64,000 bases of DNA from an uncultured Pelosinus sp. (GCA_900542835.1 UQPB01000016.1:4904-68903); one strand, 5' to 3'. Counted from the first letter of the stretch, positions 7,677 through 17,489 are shown. Program-made: numbers and translations. The notes: generated by a model from the sequence alone, not told the origin.

Positions 7677-9308
7677 TCATTTTGCCGTTCTGGCCCACTG
7701 CCACGCATTCCATAAATTCCCCGACGGCGAAGCATTGGGACGGTAATTTACAATGTTTTTCTTTACAGCGCTGATATTGGAATAGAAATACAGGGGGACA
7801 GCAGGCACTTCCTGGACAAACAGTTCCTGCGCCCGGTAGTAAAGCTGACGGCGACTGCCGGCATCCAGTGTTCGGGCTGCCTGATCGAACAGAGCGTCAA
7901 CTTCCGCGTTGCGCCAACCCGGGTAATTCTTTCCTCGGTAACCGTTGCTCCCGCCCGGTATATTACGGGAATGCCACAAACTGCCGTTATCCGGGTCAGG
8001 CCCCAGATACCAGGCATATAAAGCCAGGTCGAAGCGTCGTCCCGGCAGTGTTTCGCCAAACAGTGCCGGTGTGTCGACAAAACGGGGAGTAAGCTCCACG
8101 CCAGCCTCCCGCAATTGCTGCGCCAGCAGACGAACCGCAATTTCCCGCTGCTTATTGCCTGCTGTCGTAACCAAATTCAGGCTCAGCCGCATCCCGTCCC
8201 TGACAAAGATGCCGTCGCCGCCCTGGCTCCAGCCCGCCTGACTCAGCAAGCTCTTCGCCTGTTCAACATTTCGCTCCGGTACAGACAGGTCTGTTCGCGC
8301 CGCCCAGGAAACCGGCCATTGGTCGGCAGCGGCCGCCGCGGCGGCACCGCGATAAGCCTCGCCGATGAGCGCCTGACGGTCAATGGCCAGCGAAACCGCC
8401 TGCCTCACCCGCACATCCTGCAGGCGGATATCGTTTAAGTTAAAATCAATATGCTCCCAAATCATAGTTGGATTCATAACCACCTGAACCGCATCAACCG
8501 CTCGCGCCTGGTTAACCATACTGCTGTCCAGATTGCCGACAATATCAAGAGAGCCTGCCCGGATTTGAGTCAACAGGATATTCATGTCCGGTATAATCTT
8601 GTACGCAATCGCGTCTAACAGCGGTTTGCCAAGATGATAGTCCGGATTTGCCCGCAAATGAATCTCTTCCGCCATTCGCCATTCGACAAAGCGGAACGGG
8701 CCGGTTCCCACCGGAGCCCGATTAAACGCGGCTTTGGCAAAATCAGCACCTTCCAGTAAATGCCGCGGCAAAATCCGTGAAAACAAATTCAAAAAAGCGG
8801 GATAATATTGGCGAAACCGGATAACAACCGTAGCCGGATCAGGCGTTTCCACAGAGGCGATTTGATCATAGCCCTCGCGGGAAACGATCTGGTTTTTTGG
8901 ATCCATAATCAGCCGCCAGGTGAACGCGACATCATCGCTGCTGAAAGGACGCCCATCATGCCATTTAACATTGCCACGCAGACGATAGGTAATTACGCGC
9001 CCGTCACTGCTGACACCGCCGTTGGCGGTTGTCGGCAGTTCCGCCGCCAGATCAGGCTGCCACTCGCCCTTATCATCCATATAAACCATTCCGCTGAAGA
9101 TCAGGCTGGCAACCTCCTGCACACTGACCATGTCGGAACTGAGCGGATTGAGTGTCACCGGTTCGTATAGACTGCCATAAACCACGCTGCCGCCGCTCTG
9201 CAGAGCCGGCCGGGACGGAGTTTGTCCGTTTTTTGTATCAGTCGCGCAGCCTGTCAGCAACAGCCAACAGGCTAAAACCGCGCCGATTCGATTCAGCTTC
9301 ACATTCAT
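7677..9308 (-). CDS. peptide/nickel-type ABC transporter substrate-binding lipoprotein
   Basis: 543 residues from the ATG at 9308. I chose this start because GAGGTG precedes it and a lipoprotein signal follows: a basic N-terminus, a hydrophobic core, and LLTGC with the lipid Cys at 21. The mature part is SBP_bac_5 family: YGSLYEPVTLNPL near its start and the YRLRGNVKWHDGRPF segment about 130 residues in. It should sit on the outside of the cytoplasmic membrane and present an oligopeptide or similar ligand to an ABC permease, but no permease or ATPase gene is next to it. It follows the lytic transglycosylase by 4 nt, so muropeptide recovery is one possible job (inference). Confidence 0.88.
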   Translation of the reverse strand: MNVKLNRIGAVLACWLLLTGCATDTKNGQTPSRPALQSGGSVVYGSLYEPVTLNPLSSDMVSVQEVASLIFSGMVYMDDKGEWQPDLAAELPTTANGGVSSDGRVITYRLRGNVKWHDGRPFSSDDVAFTWRLIMDPKNQIVSREGYDQIASVETPDPATVVIRFRQYYPAFLNLFSRILPRHLLEGADFAKAAFNRAPVGTGPFRFVEWRMAEEIHLRANPDYHLGKPLLDAIAYKIIPDMNILLTQIRAGSLDIVGNLDSSMVNQARAVDAVQVVMNPTMIWEHIDFNLNDIRLQDVRVRQAVSLAIDRQALIGEAYRGAAAAAAADQWPVSWAARTDLSVPERNVEQAKSLLSQAGWSQGGDGIFVRDGMRLSLNLVTTAGNKQREIAVRLLAQQLREAGVELTPRFVDTPALFGETLPGRRFDLALYAWYLGPDPDNGSLWHSRNIPGGSNGYRGKNYPGWRNAEVDALFDQAARTLDAGSRRQLYYRAQELFVQEVPAVPLYFYSNISAVKKNIVNYRPNASPSGNLWNAWQWARTAK

Positions 9309-9312
9309 CACC

Positions 9313-9915
9313 TCAATCAACGCCGTATAGCTCGGCATAGCGCTTTTGACTGTAAAGGACTCTTCCGACGTATTCACGCGTCTCCTTGAATGGAATCTGG
9401 GCGGTGTCGGAGAATTGGCGATCCCATCCGTACCGCTGTATCCATTCCTTAACATTTCCCTGGCCGCCGTTATAGGCTGCCAGAAGCAAAACCGGATTGC
9501 CTTTGAATTCACGGTTGAGATTGGCCAAATACCAGGTTCCCATACGAATACTGACTTCCGGCTCGGCCAGTCTTTCCAGACTGAAATCGGCTTCGTCCGA
9601 TTCTTTGGCCACCCAACGCGCCGTTTCCGGCATCATTTGCATAAGACCGAACGCCCCTCGCGGCGAACGGGCCCGTGGCAAGAATTTGCTCTCCGTGCGG
9701 ATAATAGCCGCAACCAAAAACGGATCCAGCTCATTCTGAATTGCATAGTGATAAACAAGCTGCTGATGAGGAAACGGATAAATGTATTTTCGCTGAAACC
9801 AGTCGCTGCTATACAGCCAATAGCCGGCCAGTACCCCGACCGCCAACAGCATCGCCAGGAGCCTGAGTTTGGACAAAACACGCAAAATAGAATCACTCCG
9901 TACAAATTCGCTCAT
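9313..9915 (-). CDS. membrane-anchored lytic murein transglycosylase (Slt family)
   Basis: 200 residues. One membrane anchor at about 17-35 precedes an SLT catalytic domain. The general acid is Glu75 in IIRTESKF, followed by GLMQMMPETA, AAYNGG and the TREYVGRVL end motif. It cleaves peptidoglycan glycan strands to 1,6-anhydro products outside the membrane. It lies 39 nt downstream of coaE and 4 nt upstream of the substrate-binding lipoprotein, so it is probably part of the polA-mutM-coaE transcript. The length fits the short Gram-positive Slt-like proteins found beside coaE. Confidence 0.92.
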   Translation of the reverse strand: MSEFVRSDSILRVLSKLRLLAMLLAVGVLAGYWLYSSDWFQRKYIYPFPHQQLVYHYAIQNELDPFLVAAIIRTESKFLPRARSPRGAFGLMQMMPETARWVAKESDEADFSLERLAEPEVSIRMGTWYLANLNREFKGNPVLLLAAYNGGQGNVKEWIQRYGWDRQFSDTAQIPFKETREYVGRVLYSQKRYAELYGVD

Positions 9916-9954
9916 TATCTAAAGAGTATGTGGCTCCTGTGCAAATCATTCAAA

Positions 9955-10575
9955 TTAACTTTGCTCGGTTATATTCCGCAACAGCCCGTGCCACAACTGC
10001 TCTACCTGACAGCAGACAGCTTCGGGACTGCCGCTGTTGTCGATAACAACAGCGGCGCGGCGTTTTTTTTCTTCCAGCGGCAGCTGCGAGGCAATACGGG
10101 CTGCAGCCTGCGACTGTGTAAGACCGTCGCGGGCGATTAGCCGGCGGAGCTGGGTCTCGCGGTCAGTATAAACAACCCAGACGGTATCCACCCTGCAATC
10201 CCAGCCGGTTTCAAACAGCAGCGGAACATCCAGAACCACAACCTGATGCCCCTGATCCGCAGCGGATTTTACGTCCGCCTGGATCTGCCGCCAAATCGCC
10301 GGATGGGTAATCGCCTCCAGCCGCTGCCGCTTACCGCTGTCGGCAAAAACGATTTCGCCCAGCTTACGCCGGTCAATATACCCATCCTTTTCCAGAACCA
10401 CGGAGCCAAAAAAAGCCAAAATCTCCCGCCACGCCGGTTGCCCCGGCAGAATTACGGCATGCGCGATCGCATCGGCGTCAACCACCGGCGCTCCCAACCC
10501 GGCCAGACACCGGCTGACAGTACTTTTACCGCTGGCAATGCCGCCGGTCAACCCGATTTGATACAAAGCAGTCAT
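9955..10575 (-). CDS. coaE: dephospho-CoA kinase
   Basis: 206 residues, usual length. The Walker A loop GGIASGKST (residues 11-19) and the VVDADAIAH segment are typical. It phosphorylates the 3' hydroxyl of dephospho-CoA, the last step of CoA synthesis. The GGAGG ribosome site touches the ATG directly; the TTG three codons later is better spaced, so translation may begin at 10566. It is 6 nt after mutM in the common polA-mutM-coaE order. Confidence 0.96.
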   Translation of the reverse strand: MTALYQIGLTGGIASGKSTVSRCLAGLGAPVVDADAIAHAVILPGQPAWREILAFFGSVVLEKDGYIDRRKLGEIVFADSGKRQRLEAITHPAIWRQIQADVKSAADQGHQVVVLDVPLLFETGWDCRVDTVWVVYTDRETQLRRLIARDGLTQSQAAARIASQLPLEEKKRRAAVVIDNSGSPEAVCCQVEQLWHGLLRNITEQS

Positions 10576-10581
10576 CCTCCA

Positions 10582-11403
10582 CTATTGCTGGCAGCGAGGG
10601 CAAAAATGCGTTCCCCTGCCGCCGACTTCGATCCGTTGAATCGCGGTGCCGCAAACATGACACGGCTTGTTTTTCCGTCCATATACCTGCAGATGGTGCT
10701 GATGCGCGCCCTCCCTGCCAGTGCTGTCTAAAAAATCTCTAATGCTTGTCCCATGATGCGTCAGCGCGTCGTCAATCACGTGATTAACCGCGGCGACTAA
10801 GCACGCAGCATCGTCCTCGTTCAGGCTGCTGCCCGGCCGTTCCGGATGCAGTCCGGCCAGGTACAGACTCTCATCGACGTAAATGTTCCCCAGCCCGCCG
10901 ATGATTTCCTGATTTAGTAGTAATGATTTCAGTTTTGCCTTTCTTGCCGACAGCGCCCGCAGCAAATAAGCGGCGTCAAACTCCGGACTGAGCGGTTCCG
11001 GCCCCATTGACGCCAGACCATGAATGCGGTCCAGTTCACCCTCCTGCATAACCGAAAGCGTTCCCAGCGTCCGGGTATCGGCAAAAACCAGCCGGTCGCC
11101 ATTATCAAGAAAAAACTGGACACGGCTGTAAACATCGGCCGTGGCAGCGGCTTGCCGCAAATACAGCCTGCCGGTCATGCGCAGATGAATAATCAGCACA
11201 AAGCCGGCTTCAAGGCGCAGCAGCAGATATTTCCCCCTGCGATCAACCGTGCTAATCGTTTTTCCCCGCAGCAAGGCGGCGAATTCCATGGGAGCCGGCC
11301 ATTTAATCAGGCGGGGAAGCAGGATATCAACCGATTCGATCCGTCGTCCGGCAAGACCTGTCAAGCCGCGGCGGACCGTTTCCACTTCCGGTAATTCTGG
11401 CAT
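10582..11403 (-). CDS. mutM: formamidopyrimidine-DNA glycosylase
   Basis: 273 residues. It has the catalytic N-terminus Pro2-Glu3 (MPELPEVETV), Lys58 of the beta-F loop in RRGKYLL, the helix-two-turn-helix segment with NIYVDESL, and a C-terminal zinc finger CHVCG...CPRCQ. It excises 8-oxoguanine and ring-opened purines and nicks the strand by beta,delta-elimination. It lies between polA (12 nt upstream) and coaE, so repair excision and gap filling are made from one transcript. Confidence 0.97.
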   Translation of the reverse strand: MPELPEVETVRRGLTGLAGRRIESVDILLPRLIKWPAPMEFAALLRGKTISTVDRRGKYLLLRLEAGFVLIIHLRMTGRLYLRQAAATADVYSRVQFFLDNGDRLVFADTRTLGTLSVMQEGELDRIHGLASMGPEPLSPEFDAAYLLRALSARKAKLKSLLLNQEIIGGLGNIYVDESLYLAGLHPERPGSSLNEDDAACLVAAVNHVIDDALTHHGTSIRDFLDSTGREGAHQHHLQVYGRKNKPCHVCGTAIQRIEVGGRGTHFCPRCQQ

Positions 11404-11414
11404 AGTACTCTCTC

Positions 11415-14039
11415 CTATTTCGCTGCCGCCCAGCTGTTTCCCAGCTTGACGTCAGTTACCAAATCAACCGCCAGTTCGGCGGCCCCTTCCATTGCCTCAC
11501 GGACAATACGGCTGATTGTCTCAGCCTCGTCCATAACAACCTCCAGCAGCAATTCATCATGTACTTGCAGCAGGATACGGCTTTTGAAACCGCCGGCTAT
11601 TAAGCGCTCGTATACGTCGACCATTGCCTTTTTGATGATATCGGCGGCAGTCCCCTGAATGGGAGTATTCATGGCAGTGCGCTCAGCAAACGAGCGGCGG
11701 CTGAAATTGGCCGCATTAATTTCTGGCAGATAGCGTCTGCGCCCAAACAGAGTGGTAACAAACCCCTGCCTTTTCGCATCGGCCACCGCAGTGTCCATAA
11801 ACTGTTTGACACCCGGATAGCGTGTGAAGTAGCTGGCAATATACTGCTCGGCCTCTTTACGGCTGACGCCGATATCGCGTGACAAACCAAAATCACTGAT
11901 GCCATAAACAATACCGAAATTAACCGCCTTTGCCCGCGAACGCAAAAGCGGCGTCACGTTTGCCAGCGGTACGCCAAATACTTCCGAGGCGGTGCGGGTG
12001 TGAATATCCTGCCCGTGACGGAACGCGTCAATCAGATTGGCATCACCGGACATATGCGCCAATACCCGCAATTCAATCTGCGAATAATCGGCTGATAAAA
12101 TAGCATCCCAGCCCGGGCCGGGCACGAAAAGCTCCCGGATCCTCCGGCCCGCCTCGCTGCGCACCGGGATATTCTGCAGGTTGGGCTCTGAGCTTGACAA
12201 GCGTCCCGTCGTTGTAACCGTCTGATTAAAGGTGGTGTGAATCCGTCCGCTGACCGGCGAAATCAATTCCCGCATACCATCAAGATAGGTTGATTTCAAT
12301 TTGGCCAGCATTCTGTATTCCAATAAATTATCAACAATGACATGTTGTCCGGACAGCTTTTCCAACACTTCCGCGTCGGTAGAGTAGCCGGTCTTTGTCT
12401 TTTTCTGCACAGGCAGTCCCAGTTTTTCAAACAAAATGACACCCAATTGTTTGGTCGAATTTACGTTAAATTCCTCACCGGCAATCGCATAGATTTCTTG
12501 CAGCAATTGAGCGATGCGAACAGATAATTCAGTTGATATAGCCGTCAGACCGGCTGTATCAATAGCTACGCCGTTCATCTCCATCGCCGCCAGCACACGT
12601 GTCAGCGGCAGCTCAATCGAATGGTACAAATCCTGCAGTCCCAAAGCCGCAATCCGCTCTTCCAGCACAGGACGCAAATCGCTCACCGTCGCTGCGGCCC
12701 AGGCTGCATAGCGCGGCTCCTGCCGTAATTCAGCCTCATCCCACTGAGCGGGACGGGCTAAATATGTCGCAGACAGGTCAGACAGCAAATAACGGCTGGC
12801 GGCGGGATCAAGCAAATAACCGGCCAGCAGCGAATCAAAACCAATGCCGGCAAAAGCCGGTCCCTCCGGCCGGCATAAGGTAAATGAAAGCTTGGCGTCA
12901 TGTGTCGACTTTGCAATTGCCGGCGAAGCCAGCAATTGCAAAACATCTGTCCAACCAGGCGTCGACGGCCGCCAGACAGCACTGCATCCGCCAGCAGCCA
13001 GTGCGACCCCGGTCATTTCAAGATCGTGAGCCGAGCCCTCATATAGCGGAAAGAAGGCAACCGGAGCTGACCGGAATTGCTGCAAAAGCTGTTCGGCCGC
13101 AGCGGCATCGGCGGGAATATCCGCCGGCGGCAGGGCTTCACTGCTAACAGCAACCGCCGCCGGCGCCTGGTCGGGCAATAATGCCAGCACCCGGTCAAGC
13201 ATGGCGCGAAACTCCAGCCGCAAAAGCAGCTCGCGAAGCCGCCCGATATCCGGCTGCCAGCCATAGCAATCCGGTTCATATTCCACAGGAACGTCAGAGA
13301 CAATCCGGGCCAGCTGCTGCGACAGCCGGGCCTTGTCAGCCTGCGACCGCAGTAGTTCCTGCGTTTTCTTCCCCTGAACAGCATCGATATTCGCGAGCAA
13401 ATTATCCAGGCTGTCAAACTGCTGGATCAATTTTAAAGCGGTTTTCTCACCAATCCCGGCTACGCCGGGGATATTATCGGACTGATCCCCCATCAGGCTT
13501 TTCACATCGACAAATTGACCGGGGCGCAGCCCGTAATGTTCAACAAAGGCGGCTTCGTCCATAAGCACAAGCTCTGATATACCCTTTTTGGTTAGCATAA
13601 CTTTTATGGACGAGGAGACCAGTTGCAGTGCATCTTTATCGCCGGTTACAATCGTTACCGCAAAGCCGGAAGCGGCAGCCCGGCCGGCCAAAGTGCCGAT
13701 GACATCATCGGCTTCGTAGCCTTCCAGACCGGAGGTAGCAATGCCGAACGCGGCCAGCAGCTCTTCAAACAGGCTCAATTGCTCAGCCAGTTCACAGGGC
13801 ATAGCCTTGCGGGTTCCTTTATATTCGCTGTAGATCTGATTACGGAACGTCTTTTTTCCCTTATCGAGGGCGACGACGATGGCGTCTGGCCGCATATCCG
13901 CCAATAGTTTCAATAGCATATTCGCAAATCCATAGACAGCGTTCGTGTGCTGCCCGGAAACAGTCGTCAGCGGGGGAAGCGCATAAAACGCCCGGTGAAT
14001 CAAGCTGCTGCCGTCAATAATAATAAACTTTCCTGCCAT
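11415..14039 (-). CDS. polA: DNA polymerase I
   Basis: 874 residues with three parts. The N-terminal 5'-nuclease runs from FIIIDGSSLIHRAF to about residue 290. A central 3'-5' exonuclease-like domain has lost the DxE metal motif: the expected place reads AFFPLYEGS. The C-terminal family A polymerase carries SADYSQIELR (motif A), the NFGIVYG helix (motif B) and LQVHDELLLEV (motif C). It fills gaps and removes RNA primers. The missing exonuclease residues mean no proofreading, as in Bacillus and Thermus PolA. It heads the polA-mutM-coaE unit. Confidence 0.97.
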   Translation of the reverse strand: MAGKFIIIDGSSLIHRAFYALPPLTTVSGQHTNAVYGFANMLLKLLADMRPDAIVVALDKGKKTFRNQIYSEYKGTRKAMPCELAEQLSLFEELLAAFGIATSGLEGYEADDVIGTLAGRAAASGFAVTIVTGDKDALQLVSSSIKVMLTKKGISELVLMDEAAFVEHYGLRPGQFVDVKSLMGDQSDNIPGVAGIGEKTALKLIQQFDSLDNLLANIDAVQGKKTQELLRSQADKARLSQQLARIVSDVPVEYEPDCYGWQPDIGRLRELLLRLEFRAMLDRVLALLPDQAPAAVAVSSEALPPADIPADAAAAEQLLQQFRSAPVAFFPLYEGSAHDLEMTGVALAAGGCSAVWRPSTPGWTDVLQLLASPAIAKSTHDAKLSFTLCRPEGPAFAGIGFDSLLAGYLLDPAASRYLLSDLSATYLARPAQWDEAELRQEPRYAAWAAATVSDLRPVLEERIAALGLQDLYHSIELPLTRVLAAMEMNGVAIDTAGLTAISTELSVRIAQLLQEIYAIAGEEFNVNSTKQLGVILFEKLGLPVQKKTKTGYSTDAEVLEKLSGQHVIVDNLLEYRMLAKLKSTYLDGMRELISPVSGRIHTTFNQTVTTTGRLSSSEPNLQNIPVRSEAGRRIRELFVPGPGWDAILSADYSQIELRVLAHMSGDANLIDAFRHGQDIHTRTASEVFGVPLANVTPLLRSRAKAVNFGIVYGISDFGLSRDIGVSRKEAEQYIASYFTRYPGVKQFMDTAVADAKRQGFVTTLFGRRRYLPEINAANFSRRSFAERTAMNTPIQGTAADIIKKAMVDVYERLIAGGFKSRILLQVHDELLLEVVMDEAETISRIVREAMEGAAELAVDLVTDVKLGNSWAAAK

Positions 14040-14074
14040 AAGCGCACCGCCTTAAAGGTTATCACAATATACAC

Positions 14075-14103
14075 AGTATACCATTGTCTACCCGTTGTGA
14101 AAA
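14075..14103 (-). promoter_or_regulatory. likely polA promoter
   Basis: On the minus strand TTTTCA (14098-14103) and TATACT (14075-14080) are 17 nt apart, about 40 nt upstream of the polA ATG. The -35 box matches the consensus at only four of six bases. Confidence 0.5.
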
Positions 14104-14199
14104 CCCTCTCCCCCTGTTACCCGGAAGCGAAGGCAATCGGAGCAGTGCGCTGCCACCGGCCTGAGCACTGCTTTGCAGGAAAAGCCGCGTACAACGATG

Positions 14200-15414
14200 T
14201 TATTTGGGCTCATGAAACGGATAGGTCAGATCAATGACCCCCGCGGCCTCATCCCAATACGCATAGGCCTGAAAAACTGCATAAACACGGCTGATCTCCA
14301 GATAGGGTTTGCCGCCGACCACCCGCGCCGGCACCGGCAAATTGTTTACCATTAGTATTTTCGTTTTCTCATCCCAGAATACGGACTGCCCAAGCGCCTC
14401 GGCTACAGTCAGCACCGGCAGCAGCGGCGGTTCGCCGTACAAGGGCGAATCACCAGCAAGTGTAATTCCGTTTAGTGTCAGCGAAAGAACGCGAATCTCA
14501 ACCGCCGCTTTTGCCGGATCTACACGATGATCGCCGCCGAAAAGCGCATCGATGCCTGCAGGCGCGACGTAGAGCACACCCTCCAGCCTGACGCCGGCAA
14601 ACTGCCGTGAACCGTTGTAAATTCTGCCGGCTGCCTCATCCCAGACCAAGCTCGCCTTCACAATATCGGCTACCGCCTGAACCGGCACCAGCAGTTCACC
14701 GTTTACAACCCGGACTTTTTCCGCCAAAGCCCTGCCGTTGACAAACAGATGATTAAATTGCAGGAAGGCAAACTCCTGCGCAGCATCAGACGCAAGCATC
14801 CGGCGGATGGCCGAATCCTCAAGCAGGGATTGCCAGCCGGCAGTCTGCAGAAACTTGTTCACCGCGGTAACCGACAACGGCTGGCGGCCGTAGATATCGG
14901 GATAAATTGCAAAATAAGGGCGATTATACTCGTCAATACCTGTCCTGATCCGTTCATAAACAATTTTCAGCGGCGTATGCAGACCGACAAGGTCATATAA
15001 CTCTTCCACATCAGCTTCATACATGCGAACACAGCCATTGGATATCACCCGGCCAATGGAATCCGGATCATTGGTGCCATGTACTCCGTATGTAGGCAAA
15101 AAGCCCAGCCAGCGATACCCCAGAGGGTTATGCGGGCCGGACGCCACCACAGTTCCCGGCGATTGCGGCGGATACCAGGCGGGATTCATTTCCTTGTCGG
15201 TAATAAAAAACACGCCGACAGGTGTCGGCGTCGAAGCTTTTCCCACCGCCACCGGATAGAGCTTGATCAGCCGGCTTCCCTCAAAGACCTCCAGTGTACG
15301 GCCCGGCAGATTAATCACCATCTGCAGCCGCTGCGGCACCGGAGCGGGCGCAGATGCCGCCAGCCCCACCGACAAAAACCACACAAGCAAACTGATCAGA
15401 CAAGATTTCAACAT
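14200..15414 (-). CDS. L,D-transpeptidase with C-terminal copper-amine-oxidase-like repeat domain
   Basis: 404 residues. A signal peptide (about 1-22, ending LAASAPA) leads to a YkuD catalytic domain with His112 in VHGTN and the nucleophile Cys128 in SNGCVRM. The C-terminal 200 residues look like the Copper_amine_oxidN wall-binding/stalk domain: repeats of VNG, LLVPVQAVADI and VWDEA. It should form 3-3 peptidoglycan cross-links or attach proteins outside the membrane. The ATG at 15414 follows GAGGGGGC. It is probably monocistronic. Confidence 0.92.
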   Translation of the reverse strand: MLKSCLISLLVWFLSVGLAASAPAPVPQRLQMVINLPGRTLEVFEGSRLIKLYPVAVGKASTPTPVGVFFITDKEMNPAWYPPQSPGTVVASGPHNPLGYRWLGFLPTYGVHGTNDPDSIGRVISNGCVRMYEADVEELYDLVGLHTPLKIVYERIRTGIDEYNRPYFAIYPDIYGRQPLSVTAVNKFLQTAGWQSLLEDSAIRRMLASDAAQEFAFLQFNHLFVNGRALAEKVRVVNGELLVPVQAVADIVKASLVWDEAAGRIYNGSRQFAGVRLEGVLYVAPAGIDALFGGDHRVDPAKAAVEIRVLSLTLNGITLAGDSPLYGEPPLLPVLTVAEALGQSVFWDEKTKILMVNNLPVPARVVGGKPYLEISRVYAVFQAYAYWDEAAGVIDLTYPFHEPK

Positions 15415-15453
15415 AGAGCCCCCTCATTACCCCGGATTGCAATAATAAGGTAT

Positions 15454-15480
15454 ATGAGAGGCTCTATGTGTCTATGTCAA
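15454..15480 (-). promoter_or_regulatory. possible L,D-transpeptidase promoter
   Basis: A perfect TTGACA (15475-15480, minus strand) is followed 17-20 nt later by the AT-rich TCATATACC. The -35 is convincing but the -10 is imperfect, so its exact position is uncertain. Confidence 0.42.
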
Positions 15481-15623
15481 AACAACAGCCTGTTTACCCT
15501 AACCCTGTAGGATAATGGCGAGACGCCTTTAGCAAGCATGCCATCGGATGCCAGGCGGAGCGCAGCGAAAACCAGCGGCAGAATCCAGGTAACAAGGGGA
15601 CCAAAGTCCTCGAAGTATGTCGA

Positions 15624-16763
15624 CTATTGCAAATTCAAGATCTGCTGATGCACGGCGGAAATCTGCCGCAGCTGATCTTCAACAATCGGCAGATAGACAT
15701 GAACTTTCGTACCGATCCGCTCGTTGGAACTGATATGGATAAAACCGCCGTGCTCACTGACAATGCGATGCGCAATCGGCAGCCCCAATCCCACACGATC
15801 CAATTTGGTTGTATAAAAAGGCTCAAATATCCGTGATAAAATACCGGGGTCAACGCCGCAGCCGACATCGGCGATAGCAATAACCAGCATATTTAAATCG
15901 GCATGCAGCCAGCTGCGGATACTCACCTCGCCTACATCGGGCATGGCCTCCATCGCATTTTGCAGAATATTAACAAAGGCTTGCTGCAGCAAATTGCTGT
16001 CGGCGTTAATCTTTGGCAGCCCATCGGCAAGTGATTTGACAATGCCGATTCTCTCGCCGCCCATTTGCTTAAAGACCAGCAACAGACTTTCATCCAGAAC
16101 GCGGTTAATATTGACCCCCGGCTGCTTCTGCAATGGCGGCTTGGCAAACATGACCAGTTCCTTGACTACATGATTAATGTAAGACACTTCATCCAACATC
16201 ATTTCCACAATATCACGCCTGACCGTATATTGATCGTTGTCAAGACGGTTCAGCATGATCTGCAGATAACCGCTGATCGTCGTCAGCGGCGTGCGCACAT
16301 GATGCGCTACCCCGGCAGCCAGCTCGCCCATTGACATTAAAAGCTGCGTTGTCTGAATCTGACGCAGGGTTGTCCGTATTTCAGAAACATCCTGGAGCAC
16401 GACAACGATGCCGCTCGAATTGCCTTGTCCATCACGCAGGCGAATTGCATCCGCATGAAAATAACAGGTTTTTTCATCCTGCACGATCCGGCTGTTATAG
16501 GTCTGGAAATCTTCGTATTCGGCTAAAGTAAACAACCTGACAAACTGCCGGCCAAAATGAGAAAACGACTGATCTGCAGTTTGACCGATCACCTGCGCCC
16601 GGTTGACGCCGCACATTTTTTCCGCCTCCCGGTTCAAGCTTCTTACTTTGCCGCAGCTATCCACATAAACCAAGCCAATTTTGGCTGATTTAAAATACTC
16701 CTTTGGGTCATCCTCTTTCATTAAATAGAATGTACGATAATCACCATTCTCAGCGGAATACAT
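15624..16763 (-). CDS. PAS-domain sensor histidine kinase (sporulation-kinase/NtrB type)
   Basis: 379 residues from the ATG at 16763; a GTG three codons earlier touches the AAAGGAG site and is a poorer start. There is no membrane segment, so it is cytoplasmic. A PAS domain (about 25-130) precedes the dimerisation helix with phospho-His154 in GVAHHVRTPL, then N-box LQNAMEA, G1 DVGCGVD, and GLGLPIAHRI. The residue after the His is His rather than the usual Glu/Asp. No response regulator gene is adjacent, as is common for orphan kinases feeding Spo0F/Spo0A; that role is inference. Confidence 0.88.
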   Translation of the reverse strand: MYSAENGDYRTFYLMKEDDPKEYFKSAKIGLVYVDSCGKVRSLNREAEKMCGVNRAQVIGQTADQSFSHFGRQFVRLFTLAEYEDFQTYNSRIVQDEKTCYFHADAIRLRDGQGNSSGIVVVLQDVSEIRTTLRQIQTTQLLMSMGELAAGVAHHVRTPLTTISGYLQIMLNRLDNDQYTVRRDIVEMMLDEVSYINHVVKELVMFAKPPLQKQPGVNINRVLDESLLLVFKQMGGERIGIVKSLADGLPKINADSNLLQQAFVNILQNAMEAMPDVGEVSIRSWLHADLNMLVIAIADVGCGVDPGILSRIFEPFYTTKLDRVGLGLPIAHRIVSEHGGFIHISSNERIGTKVHVYLPIVEDQLRQISAVHQQILNLQ

Positions 16764-16780
16764 TTTTCGCACGCTCCTTT

Positions 16781-17069
16781 CGCGGAAAATCGGTTTAGGA
16801 AAGTATCTATACTATTCTTGTAAATTTATGTATTCCCTCCTAATTCCCGTCAGTAAAATTTCGTAAAAAACCGACATTATCCTCGCTTTTCTTCTTTTAG
16901 CTCTGACCATAGCACCGCCGGCAGCCTTGGCTGCGATGAATAGCAGCCAATAACGCCGCTTTATTTTTACAATATTTGTTAATATTGCTGCGAGTTTTTT
17001 TGACAAACCGCTTTTAATAACCATATTTTTACATTTTAAAAACAATAATGGCATTTCCACCCAAAAACA
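16781..17069. other. AT-rich gap upstream of the kinase gene
   Basis: About 290 bp between the kinase start and the rnpB terminator. A minus-strand frame across part of it (16812-17174) runs into rnpB and has no ribosome site, so I see no gene. The minus-strand stretch TATAGATAC about 30 nt before the kinase ribosome site could be a -10 region. Confidence 0.5.
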
Positions 17070-17116
17070 GCAAACGGCAAGACCCGCAGCATTAGCTGCG
17101 GGTCTTGCCGTTTGCT
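17070..17116 (-). terminator. rnpB terminator
   Basis: CAAACGGCAAGACCCGCAGC pairs with its complement around TAAT and is followed by CTGTTTTTGGG. It is a very strong intrinsic hairpin placed directly after the RNase P RNA. Confidence 0.9.
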
Positions 17117-17118
17117 TA

Positions 17119-17475
17119 ACATCCGAGCATTCAGTAAGCCGAGTTTTGTTCCGCCAGACGGCGGCGATGGTCATCTATCTAGGCTGACAGTTACCTGTCA
17201 GCTCCAGCGATACAACCCGGAAGTTCAGCGGGCCGCCTCATCTCTTCCCTATTCGATCTTGCTCCGGGTGGGGTTTACCTAGCCGGCCAGTCGCCTGACC
17301 GCTGGTGCGCTCTTACCGCACCGTTTCAGCCTTACCTGCCGGAAGCAGGCGGTTTCTTTTCTGTGGCACTTTCCCTAAGGTCGCCCTCGCTGGACGTTAT
17401 CCAGCACCCTGCCCTGCGGAGCTCGGACTTTCCTCGGACGGAGACCGCCCGCGACCATCTTTCCTGCTCGGATGC
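17119..17475 (-). ncRNA. rnpB: RNase P RNA, bacterial type A
   Basis: About 357 nt. The P1 helix GCATCCGAGCA/TGCTCGGATGT sets both ends. Conserved core words are GAGGAAAGTCC near the 5' end, GGTGCGGTAAGAGCGCACC, CCCACCCGGAGCAAG, and CCTAGATAGATGACC near the 3' end. The type A architecture (with CAGCAAG-type P12-P14 region and long-range P6) is what Negativicutes and most bacteria have, unlike the type B of Bacillus. It is the catalytic RNA that trims tRNA 5' ends. Confidence 0.95.
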
Positions 17476-17489
17476 CAAATTGGGATTTC

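Noticed and set aside
16812..17174. Minus-strand frame of 120 codons
   Set aside because: It starts inside the RNase P RNA and crosses its terminator, has no ribosome site and looks compositionally unlike a protein.
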